NCBI GenBank assembly: GCA_016932915.1
Contig: JAFGBY010000122.1
Location: forward strand, 1-41,858
Length of the DNA: 41,858 nucleotides
DNA from: Acidobacteriota bacterium
GTDB taxonomy: Bacteria; Acidobacteriota; DATKUA01; JAFGBY01
Direction: 5' to 3'
Part shown: piece by piece, positions 37,487 through 41,858 of the stretch
How the letters are laid out: the number at the start of each line of letters is the position of its first letter
How positions within the stretch are numbered: position 1 is the stretch's first letter
Notes under the pieces: model-generated
What the model was told of the DNA's origin: nothing
The model's input: the letters and a program-made list of their open reading frames with translations, nothing else
Database searches by the model: none
Made by a program: the position numbers and the translations under genes

Positions 37487-37921
37487 TTATAAACTCCTTT
37501 CGTAATTGACCTCCAATTCAACAGTAACAAGAAAATAGTTATCGTTATGGATATCGATAGATTTACTGAAATTATTGAACGAAAAATTATCGCTGACAGT
37601 ATTTTTAATGAACTCGGTTTCTACTCGTGAACATTCTTCCAAGATTGACTTCCTTGCTGCAACTGGATCCTGGTTTTTTATCTGGTAGAGAACCTGAACA
37701 TGTACATTGTCTCTGCAATCCGCAACATAACCTGAGTTATAATTTCGCGTTAATTGGGTTGTTCCCGATAGAAAAAATACCGGCTGATCGATATCAGGAA
37801 GATCATCTGTGGAGATCGCCCAGGGAATCTGCCTGTAACCTAAAACCGTTGAAAATCTTTCTATAATAAAATCCAATATCTCATCAAGCGAATCGCCTGT
37901 AATCTGGTTTTTATCAGTCAT
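37487..37921 (-). CDS. Small protein resembling a phage tail-terminator or tail-completion protein
   Basis: This 144-residue protein is not firmly recognised. It opens with a helix (DEILDFIIERFSTVLGYRQIPW), then short strands (PVFFLSGTTQLTRNYNSG), a strand DNVHVQVLYQIK, a helix rich in Ala and Glu (DPVAARKSILEECSRVETEFI), and a closing strand pair (DIHNDNYFLVTVELEVNYERSL). Helix, strand, 'VxVxxxxxxxxxA' strand-helix and terminal strands recall tail-terminator proteins of long-tailed phages, and its place after connector-like proteins fits the phage gene order. The start has a GGTGAG site. The glycosyltransferase ATG begins 1 base after its stop, so they are coupled. Confidence 0.5.
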   Translation of the reverse strand: MTDKNQITGDSLDEILDFIIERFSTVLGYRQIPWAISTDDLPDIDQPVFFLSGTTQLTRNYNSGYVADCRDNVHVQVLYQIKNQDPVAARKSILEECSRVETEFIKNTVSDNFSFNNFSKSIDIHNDNYFLVTVELEVNYERSL

Positions 37922-37929
37922 CCGCTCAC

Positions 37930-38238
37930 CTACTCAACATAAAAAAAGATATCGTCTTCAATCAGGTTTTTCGAATCAGATACAAAGCTGACCGTTGCAC
38001 GGTATTTACCAGCAACACCTGTCAAAGAAGTCTGAAAATTATATTCATACACTCCAACTGAAATCTGGGTCATTGTAGTGACAGTCTGCACCGTAGTATT
38101 GTGCGGATTAACAAGCTTGATCAAAGCTGATGTCGGATCGGTGGCAATGGCATCCTTGAAGAAATTAACTTTGATACGGATCGATGATCCAAGATCATTC
38201 ACGTTATTGACAACTGCCCATGTCACTTGATCTATCAT
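37930..38238 (-). CDS. Small Ig-like beta-sandwich protein
   Basis: The 102-residue protein is nearly all beta: SIRIKVNFFKDAIATDPTSALIKLVNP, TVTTMTQISVGVYEYNFQ and GKYRATVSFVSD (motif pattern: D-P-T, V-P, S/VGVYEY, GKY-A). This 'xDPtxxxxxvxxPdg...GvYxYxF' layout is common in phage virion-associated Ig-like domains and in some bacterial surface proteins. No signal peptide is present. An AAAGGAG site embedded in the end of the upstream gene serves the ATG. Confidence 0.5.
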   Translation of the reverse strand: MIDQVTWAVVNNVNDLGSSIRIKVNFFKDAIATDPTSALIKLVNPHNTTVQTVTTMTQISVGVYEYNFQTSLTGVAGKYRATVSFVSDSKNLIEDDIFFYVE

Positions 38239-38241
38239 CGC

Positions 38242-38964
38242 CTAGCTCCTTTCTATTGAAACATTGGATAAATCTTTAGCCGGTTCATTGGCAAATCCAT
38301 CCATAGTATCGTCATAATGGATAGTTTGAGTACTTATCATCTCTTCGAAATCCTCTATGTAACTCTCAGCTAGGGATGAATAGGAATCATCAGGATTAGT
38401 GGACATATTGCGGTAGATGATCGAAAGCGCGAGCTTCAACAATGGCATTTTTAATTCAGACCAGTTGAGAATCCTCCAGGGCTTGAGTCCCTTCTTGTTC
38501 AACAGAATATTGGATAGTTCCATATATGCCTGTTTGATCTCATTTTCCCAGCGGTAATTTTCATCAGGCGCCAGAGTTTTTAATTTGGAATCACGGCTGA
38601 TCAGGTCATCATAGGTCAGTGGATTGAACGGCTCTGTATTCGAGATATGGAACCATAAATCCTTGTAATACGAACCCGAGTTATAAGTGAAAGCAAATGT
38701 AGCTTTGTAATAATCGCCTAGGTTTGCTGTATTCTCGGAGGTCATTGCACATCCAATCCAACCGTCACTTTCGGGAGTCACACTGACCTCGCTTACAGGA
38801 TTTGGAAGATCGTAACCATATCTGTCGTTGATAGTGACCGTTGTGTTTGAAAACAATGCGCCATTCTCAACGATATATCCTGTATCGGGATCCCGGAAAT
38901 AAAATCCGAGTTTCCTTTTTGTATAAGATCTACCCTTTCTTAAAACTATAGTTTCCTCATTCAT
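38242..38964 (-). CDS. Ig-like domain plus phage head-tail connector-like domain
   Basis: The 240-residue protein has an N-terminal beta part (about 1-115; RKLGFYFRDPDTGYIVENG, ANLGDYYKATFAFTYNSGSYY) and an all-helical C-terminal part (about 125-225; ENEIKQAYMELSNILLNKKGL, LPLLKLALSIIYRNM-like helix, YSSLAESYIEDFEEMI). The helical part resembles small head-tail connector proteins (gp6-like) of tailed phages. No family is certain. An AAGGAG site precedes the ATG. It leads a four-gene minus-strand operon; a control region with repeated GAC/GTC palindromes lies before it. Confidence 0.5.
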   Translation of the reverse strand: MNEETIVLRKGRSYTKRKLGFYFRDPDTGYIVENGALFSNTTVTINDRYGYDLPNPVSEVSVTPESDGWIGCAMTSENTANLGDYYKATFAFTYNSGSYYKDLWFHISNTEPFNPLTYDDLISRDSKLKTLAPDENYRWENEIKQAYMELSNILLNKKGLKPWRILNWSELKMPLLKLALSIIYRNMSTNPDDSYSSLAESYIEDFEEMISTQTIHYDDTMDGFANEPAKDLSNVSIERS

Positions 38965-39000
38965 TTTGATTTTCTCCTTGAGATTGTGAAAATATCTATT

Positions 39001-39058
39001 CGACTTTTTGTCGTATGTGACATTAAAATTCTATCAGTCACAAGCGACATTATGTCAA
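39001..39058 (-). promoter_or_regulatory. Promoter and operator-like palindromes of the island operon
   Basis: On the minus strand a perfect -35 TTGACA (39053-39058) and a -10-like TAGAAT (39028-39033) are 19 bases apart. An 11-base palindrome GACAT-T-ATGTC (39046-39056) overlaps the -35; TGTGAC and GTCACA (39016-39021, 39037-39042) frame the -10 region; CGAC-TTTTT-GTCG (39001-39013) lies downstream. The long spacer suggests regulated rather than constant expression. Confidence 0.45.
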
Positions 39059-39103
39059 GCATGAGGAAAATATTTGAAGTTGAGGTAAATGGTAACTCTG
39101 ATA

Positions 39104-40894
39104 CTAGTCTTTGCGAAGAATAGTGTGGAAGGCCTCCTGGGGAATCTCAATCTTGCCCAGTTTTTTCATCCTCTTCTTGCCTTCTTTCTGTTTTTCCAGG
39201 AGTTTCCGCTTCCTTGTGATGTCACCGCCGTAGCACTTGGCAGTAACGTTTTTCCGCATCGGTTTGATCGTCTCACGTGCAATGACTTTATTTCCAATCG
39301 CACACTGAATTACGACTTCGTAAAGTTGCCTTGGAATTACTCTCTTCATCTTAAGAGCCAATTCCCTGCCCTTGCTTGGAGCATTGCTCCGGTGAGTAAT
39401 TAACGACAACGCATCAACAACTTGCCCGTTCACCAGGACATCCAGTTTGACCAGCGGTGATGTTTCAAATTTTTTGAAGTTATAATCGAAAGAGGCATAT
39501 CCCCTGCTGACGCTTTTTAGTTTATCGTAAAAATCTATGACAACCTCGTTCAGCGGAAGATCATAGCGGAAAAGGACCTTACCGACTGAAAGGTATTTCA
39601 TTTCCTGCTGTACACCACGGCGGTCTTCGAGCAGCTTCAGTATTGGACCAATGAATTCACTCTCGGAAAGAATCATCGCTTCGATAATCGGCTCAGCAAC
39701 ATCCAAAATCTCATTAGCTTCGGGCCATTTTGCAGGATTATCAACGATTTTTTCGGTTCCGTCTTTATACTTAATCTGGTAACCGACTTCAGGGGCAGTC
39801 GTAATTAATTCCAGGTTAAATTCTCTCTCCAGCCTCTGTTGGATTATCTCCATATGCAGTAAACCAAGGTAACCACATCTGAAACCAAAACCAAGAGCCA
39901 TACTTGTTTCCGGTTCGTACTGAAATGAAGAATCGTTGAGCTGGAGTTTTTCCATTGCGCTCCGCAGGTCTTCATAATCTGCGGGGTCTATTGGGTAAAG
40001 GCCGCTGAAAACCATCGGCTTAACCTGTTTAAAACCCGGAAATGGTTTCACATTAGGGTGTTTGGCATTAACAATGGTATCGCCGATTTTTGTATCCTGG
40101 ATATTTTTAATTCCCGCGATGAGGTAGCCGACCTCTCCTGCGGATAAGGTTTTAGTTCTCGTCATCTTTGGAGTGAAAATACCCAGTTCCGTTAATTCAT
40201 ACTCACTGCGCGATGACAGCATCTTGATAATATTCCCACTTGTAATTGTACCATCAAGAATACGAACTAACATCACTACACCACGGTAAGAGTCATACCA
40301 AGAGTCAAAAAGCATTGCTTTAAATGGAGCATGCGGATCACCTCCCGGCGCAGGAATCCTGTCAACAATTCTCTGAAGAACCTCGCGCACCCCGTCTCCC
40401 CGTTTTGCGCTGATTGACAAAGCATCCTCTGCCGATACTCCCACAATCTCTTCGATCTGTTGTTTGACGTAATCTGGCCGGGCTGATGCTAGATCGATTT
40501 TGTTTATTACAGGTACGATCTCCAGGTCGTTATCGATTGCCTGGTAGGCATTAGCAACAGTTTGGGCTTCGACACCCTGTGAAGCGTCAACAACCAGTAA
40601 TGCGCCCTCACAGGCTGCAAGGCTCCTGGACACCTCATAAGAAAAATCGACATGCCCTGGTGTATCTATGAAATTGAAAAGATATTTCTCTTTATCGTCA
40701 GCAGTGAACTGGATTGTCACCGCCCTTGCTTTTATGGTGATCCCTCTCTCACGCTCGAGTTCCATATCATCAAGCACCTGCTCCCGCATCTCTCTAGTGC
40801 TAACTGCCTGTGTAAGTTCAAGAATCCTGTCTGCAAGCGTAGATTTACCATGATCTATATGCGCTATAATACTGAAGTTTCGTATATGTTTCAT
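39104..40894 (-). CDS. lepA: Elongation factor 4 (LepA)
   Basis: LepA is a translational GTPase related to EF-G, involved in ribosome function and initiation/assembly. The 596-residue length is standard. The GTPase domain holds [10 protein letters not shown] (G1), the switch [18 protein letters not shown] (G3) and NKIDLA (G4). Domains II, III and V follow, and the LepA-specific C-terminal domain is complete with [23 protein letters not shown]. It is 23 bases after the ROK kinase gene, probably in the same operon. No terminator is visible between lepA and the island promoter. Confidence 0.97.
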   Translation of the reverse strand: MKHIRNFSIIAHIDHGKSTLADRILELTQAVSTREMREQVLDDMELERERGITIKARAVTIQFTADDKEKYLFNFIDTPGHVDFSYEVSRSLAACEGALLVVDASQGVEAQTVANAYQAIDNDLEIVPVINKIDLASARPDYVKQQIEEIVGVSAEDALSISAKRGDGVREVLQRIVDRIPAPGGDPHAPFKAMLFDSWYDSYRGVVMLVRILDGTITSGNIIKMLSSRSEYELTELGIFTPKMTRTKTLSAGEVGYLIAGIKNIQDTKIGDTIVNAKHPNVKPFPGFKQVKPMVFSGLYPIDPADYEDLRSAMEKLQLNDSSFQYEPETSMALGFGFRCGYLGLLHMEIIQQRLEREFNLELITTAPEVGYQIKYKDGTEKIVDNPAKWPEANEILDVAEPIIEAMILSESEFIGPILKLLEDRRGVQQEMKYLSVGKVLFRYDLPLNEVVIDFYDKLKSVSRGYASFDYNFKKFETSPLVKLDVLVNGQVVDALSLITHRSNAPSKGRELALKMKRVIPRQLYEVVIQCAIGNKVIARETIKPMRKNVTAKCYGGDITRKRKLLEKQKEGKKRMKKLGKIEIPQEAFHTILRKD

Positions 40895-40917
40895 CTGAAG
40901 TTCTGTTCCGAATCAAC

Positions 40918-41858
40918 TTATCCAAGTTTCTTATTATCCCGGGCCAGCATTGCAGCCCCGAAGGCGCCTGTATCGCTTCCCGCAATCGATTTCAATATAC
41001 TGACCGAATCAAAAGAAGGCCTGATGGATTTCCTTCTTGTTTCTTCAATCATGCTTTCAAAAAAATAATCGGCTGCTTTAACAATACCGCCGCCAATCGC
41101 GATTATCTGCGGATTGAATATATTAATCAATATGGAAATTAACTGTCCAAGATATTTTCCTGTTTTTTTAAAATTAGCTATTGCCATAAAATCACCGGAT
41201 ACAGCAAGGTTTGCAAGGTCTTCTGTAGTCATTCCATCTAATGACAGTGAATCAGTGGATTCTACATCCTCAGATAGATATAACTCCCGGTAGCCTTTAA
41301 CTATCCCTTTGTTCCCCAGGTATGCTTCAGCACAACCAGTGGAACCGCATCCGCATTGTTCACCTTCGGATTTAATTTTAATATGTCCGATTTCTCCGCC
41401 AAATCCTCTGGACCCTATAAGGAGATTCCCGTCAACTATTATCCCCCCACCGACACCAGAACCCAGTGTGACCAAAATAAGGTCTTTAATAGTCTGGTTT
41501 TCCTTCTTTCTTAAAATATATTCACCATAAGCAGCAGCATTTGCATCATTATTGATAACAAATTGAAGTCCATCCACTACTTCAGTCAGATCATCCCAGA
41601 TATTCCGTTCTGAGAGTATCGCAACATTCGGAGATTGAATAATCTTTCTCTGGACAAAATCAATAAAACCAGGCAGACATATTCCTATACCAGACAGGTT
41701 AATGGTAGTTTTATTTTTAAGCTCGGATAAGATCTGAGATATCTGGTATAGTAAAAGTCGATATTCTGTCAGCACTGTCTTCGCTGAACCTTGGTATATA
41801 ATCTCTCCTTCTATATTAGAGAGAACGTATTTTGTATTCGTTGCCCCGATATCTATAC
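40918..41858 (-). CDS. ROK-family sugar kinase (glucokinase-like), 5' end cut by window edge
   Basis: The frame stays open to the right edge. The first readable residues are IDIGATNTKYVLSNIEGEI, the ROK ATP-binding motif, so only a few codons are missing; the GTG at 41775 is not the true start. Further motifs are GIGICLPGFID, the substrate Asn-Asp in VINNDANAAAYGEY, GSGVGGGIIVDG, GEIGHIKI and the zinc motif CGCGSTGCAEAYLG. It should phosphorylate a hexose such as glucose, or N-acetylmannosamine or a similar sugar, with ATP; no helix-turn-helix is seen, so it is an enzyme and not a ROK repressor, unless one lies beyond the edge. lepA follows after 23 bases. Confidence 0.93.
   Translation of the reverse strand, partial: IDIGATNTKYVLSNIEGEIIYQGSAKTVLTEYRLLLYQISQILSELKNKTTINLSGIGICLPGFIDFVQRKIIQSPNVAILSERNIWDDLTEVVDGLQFVINNDANAAAYGEYILRKKENQTIKDLILVTLGSGVGGGIIVDGNLLIGSRGFGGEIGHIKIKSEGEQCGCGSTGCAEAYLGNKGIVKGYRELYLSEDVESTDSLSLDGMTTEDLANLAVSGDFMAIANFKKTGKYLGQLISILINIFNPQIIAIGGGIVKAADYFFESMIEETRRKSIRPSFDSVSILKSIAGSDTGAFGAAMLARDNKKLG

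Overview
The window is a stretch of bacterial chromosome, moderately AT-rich, with tightly packed housekeeping genes. It comes from a diderm (Gram-negative-type) organism: it encodes Kdo synthesis and activation (KdsA, KdsB, KdsC), a lipid A acyltransferase, LapA/LapB, an LptF-LptG permease and an Mla-type phospholipid transporter. The gene order mixes patterns familiar from Deltaproteobacteria (ispE / tRNA-Gln / prs / rplY / pth / rpsF / rpsR / rplI / dnaB) and Firmicutes (spoVG beside ispE and prs, a YybS-like protein between rpsR and rplI, radA next to a YacL-like PIN-TRAM protein). That mixture, plus bactofilin beside parAB, suggests a deep-branching or candidate phylum, possibly FCB-like. 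The lineage is an inference; no rRNA is present to settle it.

Layout. 1-2292 (minus): a glycosyltransferase cut by the window edge, downstream of selA. 2303-9659 (plus): a promoter, two proteins of unknown function, a fused LptF-LptG permease, phosphofructokinase, a DUF72 protein, ispE, spoVG and tRNA-Gln. 9681-14413 (plus): prs, rplY, pth, then rpsF-rpsR-(YybS-like)-rplI with a structured rpsF leader, closed by a terminator. 14620-24872 (plus): dnaB, a three-gene Mla/MCE lipid transporter, radA, a PIN-TRAM protein, metG and a secreted S9 peptidase, closed by a strong terminator. 24932-31906 (plus): a promoter and an envelope operon, kdsB-pyrG-kdsA-kdsC-lpxL-lapA-lapB-maf. 31918-35051 (minus): parA-parB-bactofilin and a lone YufP-type permease. 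35144-35411 (minus): a tRNA-Val/tRNA-Asp operon with its own promoter and terminator. 35422-39058 (minus): a four-gene accessory island with three small proteins that look like phage head-tail parts and a large GT2-TPR-GT4 glycosyltransferase, preceded by a palindrome-rich control region. 39104-41858 (minus): lepA and a ROK-family sugar kinase cut by the window edge.

How the genes work together. Much of the window serves the outer membrane: CTP from PyrG feeds KdsB, KdsA/KdsC make Kdo, LpxL acylates lipid A, LapA/LapB would tune LPS synthesis, LptFG extracts LPS and the Mla-type system moves phospholipid. The rest is translation, replication and repair. The least ordinary parts are the MlaD homologue carrying what looks like its own outer-membrane barrel, the LptF-LptG fusion, the rpsF leader that can hide its own ribosome binding site, the acidic tails on L9 and L25, and the phage-like island.
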